In this document: one piece after another, positions 1 to 10,343 of the stretch
How the letters are laid out: each line of letters begins with the position of its first letter
Numbering within the stretch: the stretch's first letter is position 1
Assembly: GCA_030540195.1 (NCBI GenBank)
Contig: JAUNWT010000002.1
Location: forward strand, 35,064 to 99,063
Reading direction: 5' to 3'
Length of the DNA: 64,000 bases
DNA from: Bacillota bacterium
Lineage (GTDB): Bacteria > Bacillota_I > Bacilli_A > Erysipelotrichales > Coprobacillaceae
The notes under the pieces: generated by a model
Database searches by the model: none
Told to the model about the DNA's origin: nothing
What the model saw: the letters and a program-made list of their open reading frames with translations, nothing else
Made by a program: the position numbers and the translations under genes

Positions 1-12
1 TTCATTTTATAA

Positions 13-40
13 AGAAAAGATAGGTTTTATTAAACCTATC
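13..40 (-). terminator. Rho-independent terminator of typA
   Basis: A hairpin with 9-nt arms (GATAGGTTT / AAACCTATC, positions 19-40) is followed on the minus strand by a T-rich stretch. It overlaps the typA stop codon. Bases 1-12 hold nothing else recognisable. Confidence 0.75.
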
Positions 41-1856
41 CGTTATTATTTTTTCTATATTGTTGTCTTCTTTCGTTTTCAGTTAAATAGCGTTTTCTTA
101 AACGAATATTTTCAGGTGTTACTTCTACAAGTTCATCTTCATTAATATAATCTAAGCAAGCTTCTAAGTTGAATTGACGAGGTCTTTTTAAGACAACTGT
201 TGAATCTTTTGATGATGAACGTGTATTTGTCATTTGTTTACCTTTAGTAACATTAACAGTTAAATCATTATCTCTACTGTGTTCACCAACAATCATACCT
301 TCATAAACATCCACACCAGGACCAACGAACATAACTCCACGATCTTCAACACTTCCAAGTGAATAAGCTGTAGTTTGTCCACTATCAATTGAAATTAAAA
401 CTCCTAAGTTTCTCTTACCAACTGTTTCACCTTCCATTGGACGGTAATCAATAAATGAGTGAGAGATAATTCCATATCCTTTTGTCATTGTCAAGAAGTT
501 TGTCATAAATCCAAAGAGCCCTCTTGATGGAATTGTATAAACAACACGTGTTTGTCCATCACGAGAATCCATTGTTTCTAAGACACCTCGACGATATCCA
601 AGTGATTCAATAACCGCTCCAATACAATCATCAGGTGCTTCAATCGTTACTTCTTCATATGGTTCACATAAAACACCATCGATTTCTTTCATGATTGCTT
701 TAGGTTTAGAAACTTGTAACTCATAACCTTCACGTCTCATATTTTCAATTAAAATAGATAAGTGTAATTCTCCACGTCCAGAAACGATCCATTCTTCTTT
801 ATTTTGAATTCTTTCAATTTTTAAAGATACATCTCTATTTGTTTCTTTAAATAATCTTTCTTCAATTTGTCTAGCAGTCACAAATTTACCATCTTGACCA
901 GCAAATGGTGAAGTATTTGTTCCAAAAACCATTTGAATTGTTGGTTCATCCACATGTAATAATGGTAAAGCTTCTTCTTGACCTGTTGTACAAACAGTTT
1001 CACCAACACCAATATCAGCAAGACCAGCAATAGCAACGATATCCCCTGCACTTGCTTCTTCAATTTCAATACGATGTAATCCAATAAATCCATATAATTT
1101 TTGAATTCTAAATTGTGTGTGACTTCCATCAGCTCTTACACAAGTGACTGATTCATTAACATGAATCTTACCTCTTTGAATACGTCCAATTCCAATACGT
1201 CCTACATAATCATTATAATCTAATAATGCTGGTTGGAATTGTAATGGTCCATCTACATCAACTAATGGTTCAGGAATTTCTTTGATAATCATATCAAATA
1301 AACAATCCATATTTGGTACTTGTGTTGAAATATCAGGATCTAGACTTGATGTTCCTTGTAAAGCTGAAGTATAGATTGTTGGGAATTCTAATTGGTCATC
1401 ATCAGCACCTAATTCCATAAATAATTCTAAAACTTCATCCATAACTTCATCAATACGTGTTACTGGTCTATCAACTTTATTAATAACTACGATAGGTTTT
1501 ACTTTTGCAGCTAACGCTTTCTTTAAAACGAAACGTGTTTGTGGCATTGTTCCTTCATAGGCATCTACTACTAATAAAACACCATCTACCATGTTCATGA
1601 TACGTTCTACTTCTCCACCAAAGTCAGCATGACCTGGTGTATCCATAATATTGATTCGATAGTCTTTATAATTAATTGCTGTATTTTTAGCAAGAATTGT
1701 AATTCCTCTTTCTCTTTCAAGGGCATTGCTATCCATAGCACGTTCGTTGATTTGTTCACGATCTTCTAATGTTCCAGATAGTTTTAATAATTGATCTACT
1801 AATGTTGTTTTTCCATGGTCTACATGGGCAATAATCGCTATATTTCTAATATTCAT
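36..1856 (-). CDS. typA: Translational GTPase TypA/BipA
   Basis: Ribosome-associated GTPase of the EF-G/LepA superfamily, involved in 50S assembly and translation under stress. The 606 aa match the usual family length. The G domain is intact: P-loop AHVDHGKTT (about residues 10-18), switch I RERGITI, DTPGHADF (G3) and NKVD (G4). These are followed by the EF-Tu domain-2 barrel, an EF-G-like domain and the family-specific C-terminal domain. It is transcribed alone with its own terminator. The start fits the conserved MNIRNIAIIAHVDHGK N-terminus. Confidence 0.97.
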   Translation of the reverse strand: MNIRNIAIIAHVDHGKTTLVDQLLKLSGTLEDREQINERAMDSNALERERGITILAKNTAINYKDYRINIMDTPGHADFGGEVERIMNMVDGVLLVVDAYEGTMPQTRFVLKKALAAKVKPIVVINKVDRPVTRIDEVMDEVLELFMELGADDDQLEFPTIYTSALQGTSSLDPDISTQVPNMDCLFDMIIKEIPEPLVDVDGPLQFQPALLDYNDYVGRIGIGRIQRGKIHVNESVTCVRADGSHTQFRIQKLYGFIGLHRIEIEEASAGDIVAIAGLADIGVGETVCTTGQEEALPLLHVDEPTIQMVFGTNTSPFAGQDGKFVTARQIEERLFKETNRDVSLKIERIQNKEEWIVSGRGELHLSILIENMRREGYELQVSKPKAIMKEIDGVLCEPYEEVTIEAPDDCIGAVIESLGYRRGVLETMDSRDGQTRVVYTIPSRGLFGFMTNFLTMTKGYGIISHSFIDYRPMEGETVGKRNLGVLISIDSGQTTAYSLGSVEDRGVMFVGPGVDVYEGMIVGEHSRDNDLTVNVTKGKQMTNTRSSSKDSTVVLKRPRQFNLEACLDYINEDELVEVTPENIRLRKRYLTENERRQQYRKNNNG

Positions 1857-1965
1857 ACGCTACTCTCCCTTCAATAACTTCCTCATTATATCACAATAAT
1901 TTCAATTGTCATTATTTATTTTAATATGTCAAAAAACAATTTTCAATGTAAGAGTTTACACTTTA

Positions 1966-2757
1966 TTATTGACTCAAAACTTCTTTTTTTATAACTTCTA
2001 ATACACCTTGATGATCATTACTCGCCGCTATTCCATAAGCAATATCTTTAATACGTGGTACAGCATTTGCCATTGCATAACTGTATTTGACAGATTTTAA
2101 TAAAGTATAATCATTCATTTGATCTCCAAACGCCATACATTCCTCAGGCTTAATATTCAATTCTTTTTGTAAAATTTTCATTGCTTTTCCTTTGTTAATA
2201 TCTTCATTTTGAATATCAATCCATTCATTGCCAGAAGTTGTTGCTTTTATACCTTTATTTACACCTTGAGCAATCGCATCTGCATAACGAATAATTTGAT
2301 GATTTGCATCATAGATGGCAACCTTCATAATTTCATCATCAATTTCATCATAGCTTTCAACAAATTGATAATTACAATAATACATATGTATAACTGACTC
2401 TATATTTCTAAACTTATTTAAGCAATAGGCACTTTTAACACCACATAAAATCATATTAAGTTCAGGATGTTCCTCTACCAACTTAATAATTGCTTTCACT
2501 TGCTCTTTTTTTAGAGTGTTTGTTGCAATCAATTTTGCTCCTTTTGCAATATAACTTCCATTTTCTCCTATAAAATACATTTCATTAGAAATTGGTAAAA
2601 ATTTTTGATATAAACGAAAATATTGATTTCCTGACGCTATAACAAACTTAATTCCTCTTTTTCTAAGTTCAGCAAAAATATCAAAAAATTCCATCGAAAA
2701 TCTTTTAGATGAATCTAAAAATGTTCCATCCATATCTGTTGCAATTAATTTAATCAT
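1966..2757 (-). CDS. Cof-type HAD hydrolase
   Basis: 263-aa member of the HAD superfamily, Cof subfamily (IIB cap). It is a probable cytoplasmic phosphatase of sugar phosphates or similar small molecules. Motif I is DMDGT (residues 8-12, Asp8 nucleophile), the motif II region is VIASGN, and the Lys plus acidic pair of motifs III/IV are KGKAMK and FGDQMND. The Cof cap lies between motifs II and III. The substrate cannot be read from sequence. An SD-like AAAGGGG precedes the ATG. It is monocistronic. Confidence 0.9.
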   Translation of the reverse strand: MIKLIATDMDGTFLDSSKRFSMEFFDIFAELRKRGIKFVIASGNQYFRLYQKFLPISNEMYFIGENGSYIAKGAKLIATNTLKKEQVKAIIKLVEEHPELNMILCGVKSAYCLNKFRNIESVIHMYYCNYQFVESYDEIDDEIMKVAIYDANHQIIRYADAIAQGVNKGIKATTSGNEWIDIQNEDINKGKAMKILQKELNIKPEECMAFGDQMNDYTLLKSVKYSYAMANAVPRIKDIAYGIAASNDHQGVLEVIKKEVLSQ

Positions 2758-2820
2758 TAACTTGTCCCCTTTATCTTCAAAAACATATTAAAGAAATATG
2801 ATTTATTTTTCAATACAAAC

Positions 2821-2849
2821 AAAAAGAAAAGTACGATTTCTCGTACTTT
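2821..2849 (-). terminator. Terminator of the first Rpn nuclease gene
   Basis: 9-bp stem AAAGTACGA / TCGTACTTT (2828-2849) with a TTTC loop. On the minus strand it runs into a T-rich tail. Confidence 0.8.
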
Positions 2850-3786
2850 ACTTACCTATTATTTTCTTTATTTCTTCTATGCTTTCATCATTTAACAGCT
2901 TATCAAAAATTTCATCATATTGTTTTTCTGTGAGATTTTCTAAATAACTTATATCTTCATTAGGATATTTCTTTTGATAGAATTTTACGACTTGTTCCTT
3001 GATCTTTTCTCTTTTTTCTTCTAATGCCTTTATTTTTTCTTCTTCTGCACTTTTCAACGCTTCCACTACTTTTTCGTAGTTTCTTTGTTTTGCCTTTTGT
3101 TGACTTTGAAATTTTGCGATGGCTAGTGCTTCATCTTTTAAGTCGTCATCTTCCATGAATTTATCATATTTTTTCTTCATGATTTGTCCCACCTTTGTCA
3201 GGTTTATTCTATCACATTCATTCCCTTTTTCAATTAAATTGACAATCTCTTCTAATTCATTTAAGTTTTCTTCTCCCTTCTCTTCAATAATTCGATCGAT
3301 TTCTTTCATAAATACAAAATACATATAAATCAAACTTCTTTGATTATCATGATATTTATTCCCTGTATTACTGAACTCCCTTACCAATTCATGATGTTCT
3401 TTATCATATTCATGATAAAGTACGATTTGATAAAATGGTTTGAGTTGATTGTAGTCATCTCCTTCTTCTATCTGTGTTGCAATATTTTTACAGGCATAGT
3501 ATTGAAATCTTTTGAAGACATTTTCAAAATCATCATAGGCTTGGATCTCAATATTGACAGTTTCTCCATCATTTGTTTTCACTCTTACATCTAATACCGC
3601 TCTTTTTTCACGATAATGACTAGGAAGCAGTTCTGCATTTTTTACATAAAGTTCTTTACACTTTAAAGGAGTTACTGCTTCAATAATTGTTTTTAATAAA
3701 TACATGCAATCTTGATCTTCATTGTTGTAGACGAAATACTTAAATAACAGGTCATTATAAAATGGTATATTCTTTTCTTTATTCAT
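2848..3786 (-). CDS. Rpn family PD-(D/E)XK nuclease / putative transposase
   Basis: 312 aa of the Rpn (recombination-promoting nuclease) family, formerly annotated as transposase_31. The N-terminal half carries the fold's signature: a conserved FYNDLLFKYFV opening, Asp in AVLDVRVKTNDG (about residue 66) and the IEIQ strand that provides the E-x-Q/K of the nuclease core. The C-terminal third is a highly charged, Lys/Glu-rich coiled coil. Homologues promote RecA-independent recombination in E. coli; the role here is unknown. SD AGGAGG lies just upstream of the ATG. The gene stands alone with its own terminator. Confidence 0.85.
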   Translation of the reverse strand: MNKEKNIPFYNDLLFKYFVYNNEDQDCMYLLKTIIEAVTPLKCKELYVKNAELLPSHYREKRAVLDVRVKTNDGETVNIEIQAYDDFENVFKRFQYYACKNIATQIEEGDDYNQLKPFYQIVLYHEYDKEHHELVREFSNTGNKYHDNQRSLIYMYFVFMKEIDRIIEEKGEENLNELEEIVNLIEKGNECDRINLTKVGQIMKKKYDKFMEDDDLKDEALAIAKFQSQQKAKQRNYEKVVEALKSAEEEKIKALEEKREKIKEQVVKFYQKKYPNEDISYLENLTEKQYDEIFDKLLNDESIEEIKKIIGK

Positions 3787-3842
3787 ACTTTTTTCCTCCT
3801 ACTAATATATTCGTCACTTCTTCCTGTTTTTTCTTCAAAAAA

Positions 3843-3879
3843 TAAAAAAGAATTTATTTGTTTTGATACAAATAAATTC
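3843..3879 (-). terminator. Terminator overlapping the malY 3' end
   Basis: 11-bp stem GAATTTATTTG / CAAATAAATTC (3850-3879), then a T-rich tail on the minus strand. The upstream arm is coding sequence for the last residues of MalY. Confidence 0.75.
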
Positions 3880-5017
3880 CTTCTTTAAAACGATTTAAAC
3901 CATCTTTTAACCTTTCAAATGAACAAGCAACATTCATACGAATAAAAGCTTTTCCATTTTCGCCATATTCAAGGCCATCACTTACATAAAGTCCTGTTTT
4001 TTCTCTTATAAAAGAAGTAAGTTCAACACTATCTAAACATACATTATGACAATCAATCCATAAAAGATATGTTGCTTCTGTAGGTACTACATAAACATCT
4101 TTGATTTCTTTTTGGATGAACGAAATGGCATAATCTTTATTATTTTGAATATATTGATTTAATTCATTGAGCCAATCTTCACTTTGATTGAAAGCTGCCT
4201 TTGTTGCACAAATTGCAAAACTATTTGGTTCAGCTACTTCATCCGTATTGATTCCACGATTGACTTTATATCTTAATACTTCATTCGGTACAACAATACA
4301 AGCTGTTTGCATTCCTGCCATATTAAAAGCCTTGGTTGGTGCAATACACATGATCGTATTTTCCAAATTTGTTTTTGAAACTGACGCAAAAGGGATATAT
4401 TCCTTTTGTGGATTGGAAATATCACAATGAATTTCATCACTTAAAACAATAACATGATGTTTTGCACATAAATCACCTATTCTTTGTAATGTCTCTTTAT
4501 CCCAAATTTTACCAATAGGATTATGGGGATTACAAAAAATCATCAACGTTGTTTGATTTAAAGCAAGTTTTCTTTCTAAATCTTCAAAATCAATATGATA
4601 TTCTTTACCATCAAAAACAAGATCACTCGATAAAACATGTCTTCCATTATTTAAAATAGAATTATAAAAGATATTATAGACCGGTGACATGATTAAAACA
4701 TTTTCACCAACCGTTGTCACTTTTCTAACTACTGAAGAAATAGCAGGAACAACACCTGTGACAAACATCATCCATTCTTTTTCCATATGGAAATGATGTC
4801 GTCTTTCCCACCAATTTTGATAAGCTTCAAAATAATCATCTGGTACCGTATTATAACCAAAGATTTTATGATCTACTCTTTTGTGTAGAGCATCTATAAT
4901 GGCAGGGGCTGTTTCGAAATCCATATCCGCTACCCACATAGGGAGTTCATTTTCTTTTACATCCCATTTGTATGAATTTGTATTAAAACGATTGGTCATC
5001 TTTGAAAAATCGTACAT
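3854..5017 (-). CDS. MalY/PatB family PLP-dependent cystathionine beta-lyase/aminotransferase
   Basis: 387-aa fold-type I PLP enzyme of the MalY/PatB class, which typically cleaves the C-S bond of cystathionine or cysteine S-conjugates to give thiol, pyruvate and ammonia. Recognisable blocks are NELPMWVADMDFETAPAI near the N-terminus, NPHNPIGKIW, SDEIHCD (PLP-binding Asp), APTKAFNMAG (Schiff-base Lys) and the C-terminal FIRMNVACS Arg. It lies 2 nt after the DUF3737 gene, with its SD (AAAGGAG) inside that gene's end, so it is the last gene of a three-gene operon. A LysR regulator is divergent to this operon and probably controls it. Confidence 0.9.
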   Translation of the reverse strand: MYDFSKMTNRFNTNSYKWDVKENELPMWVADMDFETAPAIIDALHKRVDHKIFGYNTVPDDYFEAYQNWWERRHHFHMEKEWMMFVTGVVPAISSVVRKVTTVGENVLIMSPVYNIFYNSILNNGRHVLSSDLVFDGKEYHIDFEDLERKLALNQTTLMIFCNPHNPIGKIWDKETLQRIGDLCAKHHVIVLSDEIHCDISNPQKEYIPFASVSKTNLENTIMCIAPTKAFNMAGMQTACIVVPNEVLRYKVNRGINTDEVAEPNSFAICATKAAFNQSEDWLNELNQYIQNNKDYAISFIQKEIKDVYVVPTEATYLLWIDCHNVCLDSVELTSFIREKTGLYVSDGLEYGENGKAFIRMNVACSFERLKDGLNRFKEGIYLYQNK

Positions 5018-5019
5018 AT

Positions 5020-5865
5020 TTACATCTCCTTTAATTGAATCATTGTTTGACTTGGATCCACAATTTGATCATCAATAATCATTTCACCAATACTATGTGC
5101 ACTAATTTTACCAGAAACAGGATTTGTAATGCTATCAATATGACTCTCAATTTGTGCATCGATATCTTTACAGAATTCAAAAGCAAGTGTTGTATTAATT
5201 AATTTACAATTTACCATCTTTAAACCTTCGATATAACATAACCCTTGCAAACTTTCAATTGTGCAATTCACAAAAGTAATATTCTTGGTATTCCAGGCAA
5301 GATATTCACCAATAATTACTGAATCATAAACTGTAACATTTTCACAATTCCAAAAAGCATCTTTTGAAACAAGTTTAGAATTTCTAACAGTAATATTCTT
5401 ACCACCATCAAAACAATAATTACCCGATAAATTCAAACCATCAATTTCAATATTTTCACTATTCATGCCAAAGTAATCACCTTTAGCGACCACATTATGT
5501 AACTTAATATCTTGACATTTCCATAAAGTTTCTTGAGCATTGACCATATTGACATTTTCTAAAGAAATATGTGTTCCTCTTCTAAAGGTCTTAGGGGCAT
5601 CAATCACACTATCTTTAATATTGATATGATGTGTATACCAAATACCCGATCTCGCTGTTTCAAGTAAAGTACTATTTTCTACATTGACGTGATTACAATA
5701 CCATAAAGGATATTTCCATTTAAAAATACTTCCACTAATATCTAAGTGATCACTTTCTTTTAAAGGTGATTCACCATCCGCAAAAATACTATCTTCTACT
5801 TTTAAATCATGACTTTTAAATAAAGCTCTTTCCCCTTTTAGATAAGCTTGTTTTACTAATTCCAT
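5020..5865 (-). CDS. DUF3737 family protein (beta-helix-like)
   Basis: 281 aa, the usual length for DUF3737. The sequence is a regular run of short beta-strand repeats with Asn/Asp/Cys at turns (for example VENSTLLET, IKDSVIDAP, VRNSKLVSK, VYDSVIIGE), as in a right-handed parallel beta-helix. There is no signal peptide and no catalytic motif I can name. Function is unknown. It is the middle gene between an 80-aa protein and MalY, with SD TGGAGG overlapping the upstream stop. Confidence 0.85.
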   Translation of the reverse strand: MELVKQAYLKGERALFKSHDLKVEDSIFADGESPLKESDHLDISGSIFKWKYPLWYCNHVNVENSTLLETARSGIWYTHHINIKDSVIDAPKTFRRGTHISLENVNMVNAQETLWKCQDIKLHNVVAKGDYFGMNSENIEIDGLNLSGNYCFDGGKNITVRNSKLVSKDAFWNCENVTVYDSVIIGEYLAWNTKNITFVNCTIESLQGLCYIEGLKMVNCKLINTTLAFEFCKDIDAQIESHIDSITNPVSGKISAHSIGEMIIDDQIVDPSQTMIQLKEM

Positions 5866-5866
5866 T

Positions 5867-6109
5867 CTATTCTTCCTCCATTTGTTTCTTTAATGAATAA
5901 ATCAAATAATCTAAACAATCTATTTTCTTTTGTTCTTCATGTAATTTATCTAATAAACAACAACGATGACACTGTAATGACTTAATCAACATTTTTAAAT
6001 CATCATTATTATATTTTTTGATACACTTGGTAATAAGTTCTTCATCACAGCCTGCATCCTTTAAATTCATAATTAATTCTTCAATTACTTCTTTTCCCAA
6101 AGCTCTCAC
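5867..6109 (-). CDS. Small helical protein of unknown function
   Basis: 80 aa, entirely helical in character, with a cysteine-containing centre (QCHRCCLLDKLHEE) and a KIDCLDYLIYSL tail. From memory, similar proteins accompany DUF3737 genes in gut Clostridia/Erysipelotrichia, but I recognise no named family. The start is GTG. The GTG at 6109 has better spacing from AAAGGAAA than the adjacent GTG at 6112. It is the first gene of the operon with DUF3737 and malY, divergent from lysR. Confidence 0.65.
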   Translation of the reverse strand: MRALGKEVIEELIMNLKDAGCDEELITKCIKKYNNDDLKMLIKSLQCHRCCLLDKLHEEQKKIDCLDYLIYSLKKQMEEE

Positions 6110-6142
6110 CACTTTCCTTTATTATTGTAATTCTTTACTCTT

Positions 6143-6156
6143 GTATTATCAAATAC
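6143..6156. promoter_or_regulatory. Candidate LysR-type binding palindrome
   Basis: GTATT-ATCA-AATAC, an imperfectly extended inverted repeat in the 120-bp divergent intergenic region between the DUF3737/malY operon and lysR. Such T-N11-A palindromes are the usual LysR-family target. Inferred only from position and symmetry. Confidence 0.4.
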
Positions 6157-6229
6157 CTATAACAAATACAATTCTATACTTGCAAGGCATAATAAAGAGC
6201 TTTAAAATAAAAATAAAGGATGTGAAATC

Positions 6230-7126
6230 ATGGAATTTAGACTTTTACAATATTTTCTTGCTATTGCAAGAGAGGAAACGATTTTAAAAGCAGCTGAAAG
6301 TTTAAACGTTACACAACCCACTTTATCAAGACAAATGAAAGAACTTGAAGATCATTTAGGAAAACAACTTTTCATTCGGGGTAATCGTAAGATTACTTTA
6401 ACAGAAGAAGGAATCCTCCTTCGTCAACGTGCTGAAGAAATTGTCAGTCTAGTTGAAAAAACAGAAAGTGAAATTATGTTATTCGATGAAACTTTAAGTG
6501 GAGAAGTATGTATTGGCAGTGGTGAAACGTTAGGCATAGAAATCATTTGTAAAGCCATTCAACGTGTGCAAGAAGATTATCCTCGTATTCAATTTCATTT
6601 ATTTAGTGGTAATGAACAGGATGTAACAGATCGTCTTGAAAAAGGTCTCATTGATTTTGGCATGATTATTGAACCTGCTAACATTTATAAATACAATCAT
6701 TTATCTTTACCCTATCAAGACTTATGGGGAATCTATATAAAGAAAGACCATCCTCTTGCTTTAAAAGAAACCATTGCCCCTCAAGATTTAATCGATGTTC
6801 CTCTTTTATGTTCCTCACAAGAATTAAAATATAAACAAATTGAAAACTGGGCCAATTCTTATTTTTCTAAATATCATATTATTGCAACCTATAATTTAAT
6901 TTATAATGCCAGTATTCTAACAAAGGAATGCAATGGTGCGGTTATTTCTTTAAAAAATCTTATTGATACAAGTGGTGAAAATTCTTTATGTTTTAGACCA
7001 CTGGAACCACAAATTACTTCATCACTTGCCTTTATTTGGAAAAAATATCGTGTACTTTCAAAGCCTGCGCAGTATTTCTTAAAAATATTAGAAGAAGAAA
7101 TTAAAAAGTATTCTACCCCTCATTAG
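6230..7126 (+). CDS. LysR family transcriptional regulator
   Basis: 298-aa LysR-type regulator. The N-terminal winged HTH (residues 1-60: FLAIAREETILKAAESLNVTQPTLSRQMKELEDHLG) is canonical. A linker helix and a periplasmic-binding-protein-like effector domain follow to the C-terminus. It is transcribed divergently from the small-protein/DUF3737/MalY operon, the standard arrangement for a LysR regulator and its target. The effector could be a sulfur amino acid or similar MalY substrate, but that is only a guess. SD AAAGGATGTG precedes the ATG. Confidence 0.93.
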   Translation: MEFRLLQYFLAIAREETILKAAESLNVTQPTLSRQMKELEDHLGKQLFIRGNRKITLTEEGILLRQRAEEIVSLVEKTESEIMLFDETLSGEVCIGSGETLGIEIICKAIQRVQEDYPRIQFHLFSGNEQDVTDRLEKGLIDFGMIIEPANIYKYNHLSLPYQDLWGIYIKKDHPLALKETIAPQDLIDVPLLCSSQELKYKQIENWANSYFSKYHIIATYNLIYNASILTKECNGAVISLKNLIDTSGENSLCFRPLEPQITSSLAFIWKKYRVLSKPAQYFLKILEEEIKKYSTPH

Positions 7127-7137
7127 AATACTTTTTT
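7103..7137 (+). terminator. Terminator of lysR
   Basis: 13-nt arms AAAAAGTATTCTA / TAGAATACTTTTT around a short loop, then T residues. The stem contains the lysR stop codon. Confidence 0.8.
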
Positions 7138-7145
7138 CATTATTA

Positions 7146-8609
<1,464 letters not shown>

Positions 8610-8801
8610 TTATATTCTTGCATATTATAACTTATTATTTGATAGAGTTTTATTTTTTTCATTATTGTAAAAAAACTTGACAAATATCTATTAAAAAATA
8701 TATTCAAACGGGTAATCAAATAATTTAGGGGTCTCAACTTTGGGGGTTTACTTTAGGGGACAACTTTAGGGGGATGGACTTAAAAATTCATATTAAAGAA
8801 T

Positions 8802-8838
8802 AGCAACTAAAAATTATCTCAATTAGTTGTTATTTTTT
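8802..8838 (+). terminator. Hairpin with T-run inside the element
   Basis: AGCAACTAA / TTAGTTGTT arms (8802-8810 and 8823-8831, one G-T pair), followed by ATTTTTTTA on the plus strand. It looks like a transcription terminator, perhaps a relic of a lost gene in the element. Confidence 0.45.
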
Positions 8839-9060
8839 TATTATATTCAATTAAATAAAATTATATTACATTTTAAAAACAATATGTTAATAAGTTAATT
8901 ACCACAAACTGTTCCATTCTATTAGATATTATTAAATCGTCAAAAGTGCTTAGATATAGCCATTTTTCTTTTATTAAATATATTTTTGATCTAACAATTT
9001 ATTTTAATAGCATACTTTATATTTCTAACAGTAGGATGTTATTATTTTCTTATTTATGTA

Positions 9061-9103
9061 AAAAGAGAACAATTTGCATTTCGCATTTGCTCTCTCTTTT
9101 TAT
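9061..9103. terminator. Bidirectional terminator-like hairpin inside the element
   Basis: An A-rich/AGAGAA arm and a CTCTCTTTTT arm pair around a TTTGCATTTCGCATTTGC region, with T-runs at both exits. The AT-rich stretch between the two hairpins (8840-9060) shows nothing convincing on either strand. Confidence 0.45.
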
Positions 9104-9263
9104 AAATTTTCTTGTAGTATTTTAGGTTGGCCCCTAAAGTGCCCCCTAACTTTTAACAGACTTTTTTCAAGCCCCCTAAAGTTGGCCCCTAAATAATTTG
9201 GCTTTTCCCCTAAATTATTTGGTTACCCCGATATTTATTTCGTAACACCCTTTTTCATAAAAA

Positions 9264-10331
9264 TTATTCTCCAAAACTTACTCCCATCATTTTAGCAGAT
9301 TGGATAACCTCTCCTTCTGGATCAACATATTTCAATTTACCTGCTGTTTCACTCAAAGGAATTGCCTTAATTTCATTTTTATCAAAAACAACAAGTTTTC
9401 CAAAATCATTTTTTAAAAGAAGAGTTGCTCCATACGTTCCAAAGCGAGTTGCCATAAATCGATCATAAGCACAAGGTTGTCCTCCTCTTTGAATATGTCC
9501 TGCTATAGCAACACGAATTTCATTTGGAATCAATTCTTGTAACTGATTTGCAAGTTCATAAACAACAGAAAGTCCTTGGCGGCTTGCCACTTTCGCTTTA
9601 TATTTTTTCTTTGATAAAAGACTATCTTCTTCACTGATTGCTCCTTCAGCACAAGCAATCAAAGTATACTCTTTTCCAGCTTTTTGATTTTCTTTAATTT
9701 TCTTGACAACTGCATGAATATCATAAGGAATTTCAGGAAGTAAAATAACATCTGCCCCAGAAGCAATCCCTGCTTGTAAACAAATATGTCCTACTTTGTG
9801 ACCCATTATTTCTACAACAAAAACACGACTATGGCTTTTCGCTGTTGTCTCGATTTCATTTAAATAATTTGTCGCAATATCTACTGCACTTTGAAAACCA
9901 AAAGTATAATCTGTTCCCCAAGTATCATTATCAATTGTTTTAGGAAGTCCTATGACATTAAGCCCTTCTTGAGCTAACATATTTGCTGATTTCAAAGAAC
10001 CGTTTCCTCCCAAAACAACAAGACAATCAAGTTTTAATTTTTTATATGTCTTTTTCATAGCAGCTACTTTGTCAAAGCCATCTTCAATCACACGCATTTT
10101 TTTAAAAGGACAACGAGAAGACCCTAAAATTGTCCCACCTATATTTAAAATATCTTCAAAATCACTTAATGACATTATTTTATATTTTTCATACATCAAA
10201 CCTTGATATCCCTTTAAAAAACCAATAATTTCAATATCTTTTTTTTGTTGATAAAGAGTCTTTACTAGTCCTCTCATCGTTGCATTAAGCGCCTGACAAT
10301 CTCCGCCACTTGTTAGAATTCCAACTCTCAT
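9264..10331 (-). CDS. pfkA: 6-phosphofructokinase, mixed ATP/PPi-type active site
   Basis: 355-aa PFK (EC 2.7.1.11 or 2.7.1.90), longer than the 320-aa E. coli type. Features are the LTSGGDCQALNA nucleotide/phosphate loop (7-17), LGSSR (69-73), the phosphoryl-donor motif GGNGS (108-112), PKTIDND (130-136, catalytic Asp134), VVEIMGH and GHIQRGG. At the donor-deciding positions it has Gly111 (ATP-like, E. coli 104) and Lys131 (PPi-like, E. coli 124). Asn110 replaces the usual Asp103. The donor therefore cannot be called. It sits 12 nt after ppk and is presumably co-transcribed. Confidence 0.92.
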   Translation of the reverse strand: MRVGILTSGGDCQALNATMRGLVKTLYQQKKDIEIIGFLKGYQGLMYEKYKIMSLSDFEDILNIGGTILGSSRCPFKKMRVIEDGFDKVAAMKKTYKKLKLDCLVVLGGNGSLKSANMLAQEGLNVIGLPKTIDNDTWGTDYTFGFQSAVDIATNYLNEIETTAKSHSRVFVVEIMGHKVGHICLQAGIASGADVILLPEIPYDIHAVVKKIKENQKAGKEYTLIACAEGAISEEDSLLSKKKYKAKVASRQGLSVVYELANQLQELIPNEIRVAIAGHIQRGGQPCAYDRFMATRFGTYGATLLLKNDFGKLVVFDKNEIKAIPLSETAGKLKYVDPEGEVIQSAKMMGVSFGE

Positions 10332-10343
10332 ATAACTTCTCCT

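Larger units (their letters stand above)
8709..9230. mobile_element. MITE-like non-coding element with inverted TTTAGGGG repeat clusters
   Basis: The 678-bp gap between the GH1 gene and pfkA holds no credible ORF. Its two ends carry near-identical outer inverted repeats: 8710-8731 against the complement of 9207-9228, 21 of 22 positions, ending in AAATAATTTAGGGG. Inside each end are further copies of ACTTTAGGGG, all pointing inward. Left: 8735-8746, 8748-8759, 8761-8773. Right, complemented: 9186-9201, 9172-9185, 9142-9154, 9131-9140. Two hairpins lie inside (8802-8831 and 9061-9103). No clear target-site duplication was found. The layout resembles ends of transposons with several transposase-binding sites; it is probably an internally deleted, non-autonomous copy. 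Confidence 0.6.

Noticed and set aside
878..1129. Open frame on the minus strand inside typA
   Set aside because: Out-of-frame shadow of an intact, conserved GTPase gene; no SD, composition not protein-like.
8860..8995. Minus-strand frame of about 40 codons inside the 8.7-9.2 kb element as a transposase remnant
   Set aside because: No start codon with SD, no recognisable motif; could be chance in AT-rich DNA.
8709..9230. CRISPR-like array
   Set aside because: Repeat copies are unevenly spaced, face inward from both ends and differ in their flanks; there are no uniform spacers and no cas genes.
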